Positions 1 to 7,922 of a stretch of DNA of 8,164 nucleotides are shown in pieces. The stretch spans positions 1-8,164 of the forward strand of contig JAOUMF010000065.1 in assembly GCA_029881615.1 (NCBI GenBank). The letters are read 5' to 3'. The position numbers and the translations under genes are program-made. This stretch comes from Alphaproteobacteria bacterium (GTDB lineage: Bacteria > Pseudomonadota > Alphaproteobacteria > UBA8366 > JADFVY01). The notes under the pieces were generated by a model. The model was given only the letters and a program-made list of their open reading frames with translations, searched no databases and was not told where the DNA came from. Positions within the stretch are counted from its first letter, which is position 1. The number at the start of each line of letters is the position of its first letter.

Positions 1-402
1 TCGGCCTTCATGGACGAAAAAGGTTACAGCCGGACCAGCGATTTCGTCGGCGCGGCGGTGCCCAACGTCACCGACTGGCAATATCTGAACCTGAATTACG
101 TCGTGAAAGCGAAGATCAATCAGGATCTCTGCATCAAATGCGGCCGCTGCCACATCGTCTGCGAGGATACCTCGCATCAGGCGATCACCGACATGAAGGA
201 CGGCGCCCGTTATTTCGACGTCAAGGACGAGGAATGCGTCGGCTGCAACCTATGCGCCAGCGTCTGCCCGGTGGAAGGCTGTATCGAAATGGTCCGGCAG
301 ACATCGGGAACCGACGCACGCACCGGCAAGCCGATCGACAACAGCTATGCCAACTGGACGACGCACCCTAACAACCCACAGGCCGTTTCGGCTGCGGAAT
401 AG
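1..402 (+). CDS. preA: NAD-dependent dihydropyrimidine dehydrogenase subunit PreA, C-terminal part (5' end outside window)
   Basis: This is the last 133 codons of a gene that begins to the left of the window; the frame is open from base 1. The visible part is the C-terminal bacterial-ferredoxin domain with two [4Fe-4S] motifs: CIKCGRCHIVC (codons from 130 to 162) and CVGCNLCASVCP (codons from 235). The text around them (INQDLCIKCGRC, then CEDTSHQAI) matches the C-terminal tail of PreA, the catalytic subunit that works with PreT to reduce uracil and thymine with NADH in the cytoplasm, the first step of reductive pyrimidine breakdown. An extra Cys in the second motif (PVEGC) is usual for this family. 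The FMN-binding barrel is not visible. PreA-like proteins are sometimes recruited to other reductions, so the exact substrate is inference. It ends with TAG and runs convergent to the next gene. Confidence 0.9.
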   Translation, partial: SAFMDEKGYSRTSDFVGAAVPNVTDWQYLNLNYVVKAKINQDLCIKCGRCHIVCEDTSHQAITDMKDGARYFDVKDEECVGCNLCASVCPVEGCIEMVRQTSGTDARTGKPIDNSYANWTTHPNNPQAVSAAE

Positions 403-429
403 GGCTTCAGGCTCGCTACATAGAACGGT

Positions 430-461
430 GGCCGCTTGGCATTTGAAGGTGCCTGGCGGCC
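430..461. terminator. Hairpin between convergent genes, probable bidirectional terminator
   Basis: The outer stem GGCCGC (430-435) pairs with GCGGCC (456-461). A two-base internal loop (TT against TG, one possible wobble) follows, then GGCA (438-441) pairs with TGCC (450-453) around an 8-nt loop. It lies in the 69-bp gap between the stop codons of preA and the minus-strand gene ending at 472. There is no clear U-tract on either side, so intrinsic termination is likely but not certain. Confidence 0.5.
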
Positions 462-471
462 CCGTATGCTC

Positions 472-1413
472 TTACCCCGTCAGACCCAGCGTGCTTTCCG
501 CGAACAGCGAATCCACCTCGACCGGCTTGGTGATGATTCCCTGCGCCAGCGCGTGGCCGATCAGTTTTTCCAGTGTCGGGCGGTTGGGCTCCACGCCGTA
601 GGGCAGGGGGTCGGCCATGACCTCCATCACATGGGTATGCAGTTTGTCGATGGCCGTGGGCTCGGCGATCCGGCCGGCCTTCAGCGCCTCGACATAGCGC
701 CGCTTCGATTCGGCGAAGGCCTCGAAGGTCTCGGCGGCGATATGGGGGTTGGCCGCCAGCACGTCGTCGCGCACCACGACCAGATGGTTGATGGGAAAGA
801 CGCCATGCGTCTTCAGCGCCGCCATGCCGGCCCCGGCGGCGTCGGGAATCATCGGCTCCAGCAACGGATGGTCCAGCGTGCCGACCGCCCCGGCCAGCTC
901 GCCGCTGTCCAGCATTTCCTCCAGCGTGCGGCCTTCCTCGACCGGCACCGCATTGGCCGGCGGGCGATAATCGGCCACATGCTCGTCGCCCGACAGCACC
1001 CAGGTGATCTTGTCGAGGTCCACGCCGTATTCGTCTTGCAGAATGCCGCGCGCCCAGACCCCGGTGGTTACCGTATAGCCGCGATTGACGCCGACCTTTT
1101 TGCCTTCCAGATCCTTGGGATGGGTAATGCCCGCCTTGCTGTTCTTGAAGATCGCCGCATGGTGAAAACCGCGCACCAGGAAGATCGGCAGGGCGGTGAA
1201 TTTCACCCCATGCTCGCGGGCGCAGATATAGGTGGTCAGCGCCATTTCGCTGATATCGAACTCCAGCCCGCGCACCATGCGCCGAAAGGCCTTGACCAGG
1301 ACCGGAACTTCTTCCCAGTCGAAATCGAAGCTGGCGGGTTTCACCGTGCCGTCCTTGACGGCCTGATTGTTCCCCTGCATGCGGCTGACCGCCTTGAATG
1401 TAGGCCTTGTCAT
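472..1413 (-). CDS. 4,5-dihydroxyphthalate decarboxylase-like / NMT1-like substrate-binding-fold protein
   Basis: This 313-aa protein belongs to the group annotated both as 4,5-dihydroxyphthalate decarboxylase (Pht5-like, about 330 aa) and as NMT1-like ABC substrate-binding protein. Recognisable blocks are FDISEMALTTYICAREHG (about residues 52-69), LPIFLVRGFHHAAIFKN (75-91), LEGKKVGVNRGYTVTTGVW (102-120) and DEYGVDLDKITW (127-138). There is no signal peptide or lipobox at the N-terminus, which argues for a cytoplasmic protein and against a classical periplasmic binding protein. A decarboxylase role would yield protocatechuate from 4,5-dihydroxyphthalate, which fits the LigJ/LigK genes nearby, but many members have no proven activity and the link is inference. 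The ATG start is supported by a purine-rich GGAGAGGGA (1420-1428) about 6 nt upstream. It follows the small gene on the same strand after 75 bp and may have its own promoter. Confidence 0.72.
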   Translation of the reverse strand: MTRPTFKAVSRMQGNNQAVKDGTVKPASFDFDWEEVPVLVKAFRRMVRGLEFDISEMALTTYICAREHGVKFTALPIFLVRGFHHAAIFKNSKAGITHPKDLEGKKVGVNRGYTVTTGVWARGILQDEYGVDLDKITWVLSGDEHVADYRPPANAVPVEEGRTLEEMLDSGELAGAVGTLDHPLLEPMIPDAAGAGMAALKTHGVFPINHLVVVRDDVLAANPHIAAETFEAFAESKRRYVEALKAGRIAEPTAIDKLHTHVMEVMADPLPYGVEPNRPTLEKLIGHALAQGIITKPVEVDSLFAESTLGLTG

Positions 1414-1454
1414 CGGGCGTCCCTCTCCGGATCGTTGTTATCTGTTGGTGGGCA

Positions 1455-1483
1455 AATTAAGCGAAGGGCGCCTGTTCTGTCGA
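1455..1483 (-). promoter_or_regulatory. Candidate sigma70-type promoter for the decarboxylase-like gene
   Basis: On the minus strand TCGACA (1478-1483) matches the -35 consensus at five of six bases. It is followed after exactly 17 bases by TTAATT (1455-1460), a weak -10 (three of six) in one of the few A/T-rich patches of the 75-bp gap. It would give a leader of roughly 35 bases. Read-through from pckG is equally possible. Confidence 0.3.
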
Positions 1484-1488
1484 GCGGT

Positions 1489-1806
1489 CTAACAGCAATC
1501 GCAGCCCAATTCGCCGTAATCCACCAGCGAGGGCAGCAGCCAGGATACGGGCAGGTCGTCCTCAACCACATCGGCCACCGGCTTGAATATCTTGAAGCGA
1601 TAGCGTGTTTCGTCCTCGCCCCAGAAGGCCGCGATGGTCTCGATCGGCGGACAGCCCGGCATCTGGCATTCGACTTCGGCCACCATCACGGCCGACGCCG
1701 TGCCCAGCGAAAACCGCGCGCGCACCCACGCCTCGACGCGCGCCGTAGCCTCGTGATGTTCCGGGTCTCTGTGAACATTGCCGAACATGGGCCCGTTATA
1801 GGCCAT
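1489..1806 (-). CDS. Conserved small cysteine-rich protein of unknown function (105 aa)
   Basis: I do not know its function. The protein has an acidic, soluble look, no signal peptide and no membrane segment. Notable parts are AVMVAEVECQMPGCPPIET (about residues 39-57), YRFKIFKPVADV (69-80) and an extreme C-terminus GCDCC. Five cysteines, two in the central block (C-x4-C) and three at the tail, could make a metal site. From memory, proteins with this PGCPPxET / FKIFKPVADV / CDCC layout are widespread in alphaproteobacteria and are sometimes labelled nitrate-reductase-related without real support. It starts 23 bp after the pckG stop on the same strand, so cotranscription is likely. The start is uncertain: ATG at 1806 (105 aa) and ATG at 1788 (99 aa) both lack a good ribosome binding site. 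The open frame continues upstream inside pckG, but that part is low-complexity Arg/Gly-rich shadow sequence. Confidence 0.75.
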   Translation of the reverse strand: MAYNGPMFGNVHRDPEHHEATARVEAWVRARFSLGTASAVMVAEVECQMPGCPPIETIAAFWGEDETRYRFKIFKPVADVVEDDLPVSWLLPSLVDYGELGCDCC

Positions 1807-1829
1807 ATGGGGCAAGGGTGGAACGGTGG

Positions 1830-3671
<1,842 letters not shown>

Positions 3672-3676
3672 GGCGC

Positions 3677-3681
3677 CCTCC
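3677..3681 (-). promoter_or_regulatory. Shine-Dalgarno that selects the GTG start of pckG
   Basis: GGAGG on the minus strand lies 5 bases before the GTG at 3671. It favours this start over the in-frame ATG five codons later. Confidence 0.65.
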
Positions 3682-3706
3682 GAAAAAACAGATACTCACC
3701 CGCGCC

Positions 3707-3802
3707 GGAAACCAAAAGCCTGCCCGCCCGGCTTCCACGGATGTCTTTTCAAAACCGGGGCGGATGGTAACCAAGCCCAACAGTCGGGGAAACCAAAAAG
3801 GC
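3707..3802. repeat. Three related GGWAACCAA-type direct repeats
   Basis: GGAAACCAAAAGCC is at 3707-3720, GGTAACCAAGCC at 3766-3777 and GGAAACCAAAAAGGC at 3788-3802. The first and third share a perfect 11-mer (GGAAACCAAAA). Starts are 59 and 22 bases apart. They sit in the pckG leader/promoter region and could be operator half-sites; this is inference. Confidence 0.4.
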
Positions 3803-3810
3803 ACCCCGAC
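3783..3810. repeat. Perfect 7-bp inverted repeat
   Basis: GTCGGGG (3783-3789) and CCCCGAC (3804-3810) flank a 14-base spacer that holds the third GGAAACCAAAA repeat. It could be a protein-binding site or a leader hairpin in either transcript. Confidence 0.45.
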
Positions 3811-3838
3811 GCCGTAAAAAAGGACAGCGACACTCCCA

Positions 3839-3876
3839 CCCGCCCGGGCGGGCCACGCGAATCCGGCCCGGGCGGG
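3839..3876. repeat. 11-bp all-G/C inverted repeat overlapping a 14-bp palindrome
   Basis: CCCGCCCGGGC (3839-3849) is the exact reverse complement of GCCCGGGCGGG (3866-3876), with a 16-base spacer. The left arm also belongs to the perfect palindrome CCCGCCCGGGCGGG (3839-3852), and GCCCGGGCGGGC occurs as a direct repeat at 3842-3853 and 3866-3877. No T-run follows, so it is not a typical terminator. Confidence 0.5.
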
Positions 3877-4006
3877 CGCGGACTTGGATGAGCCCTATCA
3901 ACCTCTCCCTTTTTCCCTCCACTCATTCCTTCAGGCGGAACGTCGTTCTTGCATGAGGGCCGGGGGGTTGCTATCGCTCTGCGCAAGGAAACGGCGGACG
4001 GATAAC

Positions 4007-4011
4007 GGAGG
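4007..4011 (+). promoter_or_regulatory. Shine-Dalgarno that selects the TTG start of the dehydrogenase gene
   Basis: GGAGG lies 9 bases before TTG at 4021. No ATG or GTG start lies nearby in frame; the next in-frame ATG (4087) would remove the conserved N-terminal strand of the family. Confidence 0.65.
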
Positions 4012-4020
4012 ACCCCACCA

Positions 4021-5130
4021 TTGGCTGAACAAGTGCTCGCGGCCGTGCGCACCGGCGCGCATAAGACAGAATTTCGCGAATATCCCATGCCCGACGTGCC
4101 CGACGACGGCGCGTTGATGAAGGTTGAGGTCGCCGGTATCTGCGGCACCGACGTCAAGCTGTACGCCAAGCCGCCGTCCGACGCGCCGGTCATCATGGGG
4201 CACGAGAATATCGGCATCGTCACCAAGGCCAGCGCGAAATTCCTGGCGCGCAAGGGCCTCAAGGAAGGCGACCGGATCTTCGTCGAGCATTATTTGCCCT
4301 GCATGAAATGCGAATGGTGCCATATGGGCGAATATCGCCATTGCGAATCGACCGACTGGCGCTTTAACCCCGACGGCATCCGCTATGGCTATACCTCGGC
4401 CGAACGCGCGCCGCATCTGTGGGGCGGCTTCGCGCAATATATGTATCTTCCCTGGAACGCGGTCGTGCATAAGGTGCCCGACGGCGTATCGGCGGAGCTG
4501 GCGGGGATCGTCACCCCCATGGCGAACGGCATCGAATGGGCGCTGTTCGATTGCGGCGTGGGCTATAATTCCATGGTGCTGATCCAGGGGCCCGGACAAC
4601 AGGGACTGTCCCAGACGGTGGCCTGCAAGCAGGCCGGGGCGTCGCTGATCATCGTCACCGGCGCCTCGAAGGACAAGGCGCGGCTGGCGGTGGCGAAAAA
4701 GCTGGGCGCCGATCATACCATCGTGGTGGACGAGGAAGACCCGCTGGCCCGCATCATGGAAATCACCGCCGGGCGGGGCGTCGACGTGGCGCTGGATTGC
4801 ACCGCGGGCGCCGGCACGATCCCGATCCTGCTGGGTGTCGAGGCGCTGAAGCGCAAGGGCGGCACACTGCTGATCCAGGGCGAGGTTGCGGAATTCCCGA
4901 ACTTCCCCATCGGCAAGATCACGGTGAAATACATCACCATCAAGAGCGCGCGGGGCCATGGCTACCGGTCGTGCGAGCTGGCGCTGCAACAGCTGGCCTC
5001 CGACCGGTTCCCGCTGGATCTGGTGACCACCCACAAATTCGGGTTGAAGGACACCGATCTTGCCATCAAGTCGGTCGGCGGGCTGGGCGAGGAAGGCGTG
5101 ATTCACGTATCCCTTCTGCCCTGGGAGTAA
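4021..5130 (+). CDS. Zinc-type medium-chain alcohol dehydrogenase (threonine/sorbitol dehydrogenase-like), substrate unknown
   Basis: This 369-aa protein has the usual two-domain MDR layout: a GroES-like catalytic domain (about residues 1-160 and the C-terminus) and a Rossmann domain (about 180-310). Catalytic zinc ligands are Cys41 (GICGTD) and His61-Glu62 (GHEN). The structural zinc lobe is Cys94, Cys97, Cys100 and Cys108 in the standard C-x2-C-x2-C-x7-C spacing. The dinucleotide motif is GPGQQG (190-195). Two oddities: the Glu/Asp that often supplies the third catalytic-zinc ligand (EP or DP before the hinge helix) is Thr165 (TPMANG), and the second Rossmann strand ends in VTGASKDK rather than an acidic residue, which hints at NADP(H). 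It probably oxidises or reduces an alcohol/ketone in the cytoplasm. Being first in the operon with ligK and ligJ suggests a step feeding the 4,5-cleavage pathway, but LigC, the known dehydrogenase there, is of another family. TTG start. Confidence 0.88.
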   Translation: MAEQVLAAVRTGAHKTEFREYPMPDVPDDGALMKVEVAGICGTDVKLYAKPPSDAPVIMGHENIGIVTKASAKFLARKGLKEGDRIFVEHYLPCMKCEWCHMGEYRHCESTDWRFNPDGIRYGYTSAERAPHLWGGFAQYMYLPWNAVVHKVPDGVSAELAGIVTPMANGIEWALFDCGVGYNSMVLIQGPGQQGLSQTVACKQAGASLIIVTGASKDKARLAVAKKLGADHTIVVDEEDPLARIMEITAGRGVDVALDCTAGAGTIPILLGVEALKRKGGTLLIQGEVAEFPNFPIGKITVKYITIKSARGHGYRSCELALQQLASDRFPLDLVTTHKFGLKDTDLAIKSVGGLGEEGVIHVSLLPWE

Positions 5131-5134
5131 TGCA

Positions 5135-6178
5135 GTGCCGGGCGAGGAGCGCATTCCCGTTACCGTGCTGACCGGCTATCTGGGGGCCGGCAAGACGACG
5201 CTGCTCAACCGCATTCTGTCCGAGGATCATGGCCGCCGCTATGCGGTCATCGTCAATGAATTCGGCGAGATCGGCATCGATGGCGACCTGGTATTGAACA
5301 GCAGTGAAGAGCTGTTCGAAATGAACAATGGCTGCATCTGTTGCACGGTGCGGGGCGATCTGGTCCGCACCCTGCACGGGCTGCTGGCCAAGCGGGAAGA
5401 TTTCGACGCCATTATCATCGAGACCACCGGCCTGGCCGACCCCGGCCCGGTGGCGCAGACTTTCTTCATGGACCGGGCCCTGCAATCGAAGGCCTTTCTG
5501 GATTCGGTGACGGTTCTGGTCGATGCCCGCCATATCGCCCCGCGCCTGGCCGACAGCCGCGAGGCGGCGGAACAGGTCGCCTTCGCCGATGTGATCGTCC
5601 TCAACAAGACCGACCTCGTAAGCGAGGGTGAGTTGATGGAGGTCGAGGCGCGGTTGCGCCGGCTGAACCCCCACGCGCCGATTCATCGCTCGATTCGCGC
5701 CGGCGTGGCGCTGGACAAGGTGCTGGGCCGCGGCGGGTTTGTTCTGGACCGCATCACCGCGCCAGAGGCCGCCTGCGACGAACCCGGCCATGTCCATGGC
5801 GAACATTGCGGCCACGATCACGCGCATGACCATGTACATGACAGCGATATCACCAGCGTGTCCCTGGCCTCGGAAACGCCGATGGCGGCCGCGCAAATCG
5901 GTAAATGGCTGGAAAAATTGCTGACCGAACAGGGGCAGGATATTCTGCGCGCCAAGGGCATCATCGATGTTGCCGGCGACGACCGCCGACTTGTATTCCA
6001 GGCCGTGCATATGATGCTGGAAGGCGATTTTCAGCGACTGTGGAAGCCGGGCGAGCGGCGCCGGAGCGTGCTTGTCTTTATCGGCCGCAATCTGAACGAA
6101 GCCGCGCTGCGGGCCGGTTTCGAAGCTTGCGCCGCCGGCAACAGCGAAACGAAACATGTCATGACAGGAGAGAAATGA
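5135..6178 (+). CDS. COG0523 / CobW-family metal-chaperone GTPase
   Basis: This 347-aa protein is a G3E-class GTPase. Visible motifs are the Walker [10 protein letters not shown] (14-22), the family's metal site CICC (67-70, within [13 protein letters not shown]), ETTGLADP (96-103) and the guanine-specificity motif NKTD (157-160). A His-rich loop at 218-236 ([19 protein letters not shown]) holds eight His and one Cys. The CobW C-terminal domain follows (about 240-325). Family members insert or deliver metals, in several cases Zn2+, using GTP. The gene lies 4 bp after the dehydrogenase stop and its TGA overlaps the ligK start, so it is tightly built into the operon. This suggests it loads a neighbouring enzyme, with zinc for LigJ or the dehydrogenase the simplest idea (inference). 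The GTG start is supported by GGGAG (5123-5127) seven bases upstream. It is not necessarily cobalamin CobW: no cobalamin genes are visible. Confidence 0.92.
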   Translation: MPGEERIPVTVLTGYLGAGKTTLLNRILSEDHGRRYAVIVNEFGEIGIDGDLVLNSSEELFEMNNGCICCTVRGDLVRTLHGLLAKREDFDAIIIETTGLADPGPVAQTFFMDRALQSKAFLDSVTVLVDARHIAPRLADSREAAEQVAFADVIVLNKTDLVSEGELMEVEARLRRLNPHAPIHRSIRAGVALDKVLGRGGFVLDRITAPEAACDEPGHVHGEHCGHDHAHDHVHDSDITSVSLASETPMAAAQIGKWLEKLLTEQGQDILRAKGIIDVAGDDRRLVFQAVHMMLEGDFQRLWKPGERRRSVLVFIGRNLNEAALRAGFEACAAGNSETKHVMTGEK

Positions 6179-6867
6179 TGGGAGTTGTCGTTCAGAACAT
6201 TCCGCGCGCCGATAAGGCCGTGGTCGATGAACTCGCCAGATACGGCGTCGCCACGATTCACGAGGCGCAGGGGCGCAAGGGACTGCTGGGGCCGGAAATC
6301 AGCCCGGTATGGCGGGGCGCGCATATTGCCGGGCCGGCGGTAACGGTCAGCGTGCCACCCTGCGACAACTGGATGATCCATGTGGCGGTCGAACAGTGCC
6401 AGCCGGGCGATATCATGGTGGTTGCGCCGACATCCTATTCCGATGCCGGCTATTTCGGCGATTTGATCGCGACCTCGCTGAAGGCGCGGGGCGTTGCCGG
6501 GATCATCCTCGATGCCGGTTGCCGCGATGTGCGCGACATTACCGAGATGGGCTTCCCGGTCTGGTCGAAATGCATCTTCGGCCAGGGCACGGTCAAGGAG
6601 ACGCTGGGCAGCGTCAATATCCCGGTGGTTTGCGCCGGGCAGTTGGTCAATCCGGGCGATGTGATCGTCGCCGACGATGATGGCGCGGTGGTCGTGGCCC
6701 GCCACGAGGCGGCCGGCGTGCTGGCGGCCGCGCAGGCCCGCGAGGAGAAAGAGGCGGCGTCCCGCAAGCGCTATCTGGCGGGTGAATTGGGCCTCGACGT
6801 CAACAATATGCGCGGGGCGCTGGCCGAGAAGGGCCTGAAATATATCGACTGGCAGGGGGAAGACTGA
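6175..6867 (+). CDS. ligK: 4-carboxy-4-hydroxy-2-oxoadipate aldolase / oxaloacetate decarboxylase (RraA-like fold)
   Basis: This protein of about 230 aa belongs to the RraA-like, class II HMG/CHA aldolase family (LigK, GalC, ProA). It splits 4-carboxy-4-hydroxy-2-oxoadipate into pyruvate and oxaloacetate, the last step of protocatechuate 4,5-cleavage and gallate pathways, and members also decarboxylate oxaloacetate. The active-site D-x20-R-D motif is complete: Asp96, then Arg117-Asp118 within [10 protein letters not shown]. Other typical blocks are [14 protein letters not shown] (23-36) and [16 protein letters not shown] (159-174). Two adjacent ATGs are possible (6175 and 6178). GGAG at 6167-6170 suits the second slightly better, and the first gives an ATGA overlap with the cobW-family stop; either way translation is probably coupled. 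RraA itself (RNase E inhibitor) is shorter, about 160 aa, so the aldolase reading is favoured, and ligJ directly downstream supports it strongly. Confidence 0.9.
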   Translation: MMGVVVQNIPRADKAVVDELARYGVATIHEAQGRKGLLGPEISPVWRGAHIAGPAVTVSVPPCDNWMIHVAVEQCQPGDIMVVAPTSYSDAGYFGDLIATSLKARGVAGIILDAGCRDVRDITEMGFPVWSKCIFGQGTVKETLGSVNIPVVCAGQLVNPGDVIVADDDGAVVVARHEAAGVLAAAQAREEKEAASRKRYLAGELGLDVNNMRGALAEKGLKYIDWQGED

Positions 6868-7889
6868 TGATTATCGATATCCATGGCCATTACACCACAT
6901 CGCCGCCGCAGCTTCAGGCCTTCCGCGACGCGCAGATCGCCCATTTCGACGATCCGTCGAAACCGGCGCCCGGCCCCCTTGATATAAGCGACGACGAAAT
7001 CCGCGAGAGCATCGAGAAAAATCAGCTTGGCGCGATGCGTGAACGCGGTGCCGACATGACGATCTTCTCGCCCCGGGCCGTGGGCATGGGCCATCATATC
7101 GGCGACGAGGCCATGTCCCACGCCTGGAGCCGCGTCTGCAACGACATGATCCACCGGGTGGTGCAGCTCTATCCCGATAATTTCATCGGCGTCTGCCAAC
7201 TGCCGCAATCGCCCGGCGTGCCCGTGGCCAACTGCATCGAGGAACTGGAACGCTGCGTCAACGAGCTTGGCTTCGTCGGCTGCAACCTGAACCCGGACCC
7301 CTCGGGCGGGCTATGGCAGACCAAGCCGCTGACCGACCGGGAATGGTATCCCTTCTTCGAAAAGCTGGTGGAGCTGGACGTGCCGGCGATGATCCATGTG
7401 TCGGGCTCGTGCAATCCGAATTTCCACCATACCGGGGCGCATTACATCAACGCCGACACCACCGCCTTCATGCAGTTCATCCAGGGCGACCTGTTCGCCG
7501 ACTTCCCCGACCTGAAGCTGATCATTCCTCATGGCGGCGGGGCGGTACCCTACCATTGGGGCCGCTATCGCGGGCTGGCCGACATGATGGGCAAGCCTTT
7601 GCTGCGCGATCACGTGATGAAGAACGTCTATTTCGATACTTGCGTCTATCACCAGCCGGGCATCGAGCTGCTGTTCAAGGTGATCGATATCGACAACATC
7701 CTGTTCGCGTCGGAAATGTTCGGCGCGGTCAAGGGCATCGACCCGGAGACCGGCTATCATTTCGACCATACCAAGCGCTATGTCGACAGCCTTGGGCTGT
7801 CCGACGAGGACAAACGCAAGGTCTTCGAGGGGAACGCAAGGCGGGTCTATCCGCGCCTCGACGCCGCCTTGAAAGCACGGGGGAAGTAG
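6867..7889 (+). CDS. ligJ: 4-oxalomesaconate hydratase
   Basis: This 340-aa amidohydrolase-superfamily protein matches LigJ of the Sphingobium type nearly end to end, as I recall that sequence. It hydrates 4-oxalomesaconate to 4-carboxy-4-hydroxy-2-oxoadipate, the substrate of the preceding LigK. Zinc-site residues are present: His6 and His8 (DIHGHYTT), His177 (AMIHVSGSC), and Glu283 (FASEM) where most amidohydrolases have Asp. His222 in IPHGGGAVPYHWGRYRG is another conserved active-site residue. Further family blocks are LNPDPSGG (141-148), YFDTCVYHQPGI (255-266) and the tail EGNARRVYPRLD (321-332). The ATG overlaps the ligK stop by one base (TGATG) and GGGGGA at 6855-6860 gives a good ribosome binding site. 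It is the last gene of the operon, followed by a hairpin. GalB is an unrelated hydratase for the same substrate, so this operon uses the LigJ type. Confidence 0.93.
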   Translation: MIIDIHGHYTTSPPQLQAFRDAQIAHFDDPSKPAPGPLDISDDEIRESIEKNQLGAMRERGADMTIFSPRAVGMGHHIGDEAMSHAWSRVCNDMIHRVVQLYPDNFIGVCQLPQSPGVPVANCIEELERCVNELGFVGCNLNPDPSGGLWQTKPLTDREWYPFFEKLVELDVPAMIHVSGSCNPNFHHTGAHYINADTTAFMQFIQGDLFADFPDLKLIIPHGGGAVPYHWGRYRGLADMMGKPLLRDHVMKNVYFDTCVYHQPGIELLFKVIDIDNILFASEMFGAVKGIDPETGYHFDHTKRYVDSLGLSDEDKRKVFEGNARRVYPRLDAALKARGK

Positions 7890-7911
7890 GGGCCGCGTTC
7901 GCGGCGGCCCC
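7889..7911. terminator. GC-rich hairpin between convergent ligJ and BKACE-family gene
   Basis: GGGGCCGC (7889-7896, starting on the last base of the ligJ stop) pairs perfectly with GCGGCCCC (7904-7911) around a 7-nt loop. It fills most of the 33-bp gap between the two stop codons. There is no U-tract, so it is a probable rather than certain terminator; by position it would serve both strands. Confidence 0.55.
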
Positions 7912-7922
7912 CAACCGGCGGA

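Larger units (their letters stand above)
3672..4020. promoter_or_regulatory. Divergent intergenic region between pckG and the lig-type operon
   Basis: No gene is supported here: the open frames crossing it have no ribosome binding site or recognisable sequence. It must hold the promoters for pckG (leftward) and the dehydrogenase operon (rightward). It contains three related repeats (3707-3720, 3766-3777, 3788-3802), inverted repeats at 3783-3810 and 3839-3876, and a pyrimidine-rich run at about 3901-3931 (CTCTCCCTTTTTCCCTCC core). I cannot pick convincing -35/-10 pairs for either direction. Confidence 0.6.

Noticed and set aside
3949..3977. Possible promoter TTGCAT followed after 17 bases by TATCGC ahead of the dehydrogenase gene.
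   Set aside because: The -10 matches the consensus at only three bases, and such matches are expected by chance in this stretch.
3931..5154. A 407-codon minus-strand open frame opposite the dehydrogenase.
   Set aside because: It mirrors the codon pattern of the dehydrogenase; there is no family resemblance and the composition is Arg/His/Gln-rich.
5866..5880. The stretch after the His-rich loop of the GTPase as a sign of frameshift or gene fusion.
   Set aside because: The frame stays open and the CobW C-terminal domain follows normally; His-rich linkers at this place are common in the family.
5066..6157. A 363-codon minus-strand open frame opposite the CobW-family gene.
   Set aside because: Antisense shadow; the plus strand carries all G3E GTPase motifs.
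5905..6174. A longer LigK reading frame starting inside the CobW-family gene.
   Set aside because: The extension is an out-of-frame reading of the GTPase C-terminus; the ATG pair at 6175-6180 with GGAG just upstream is the sensible start.
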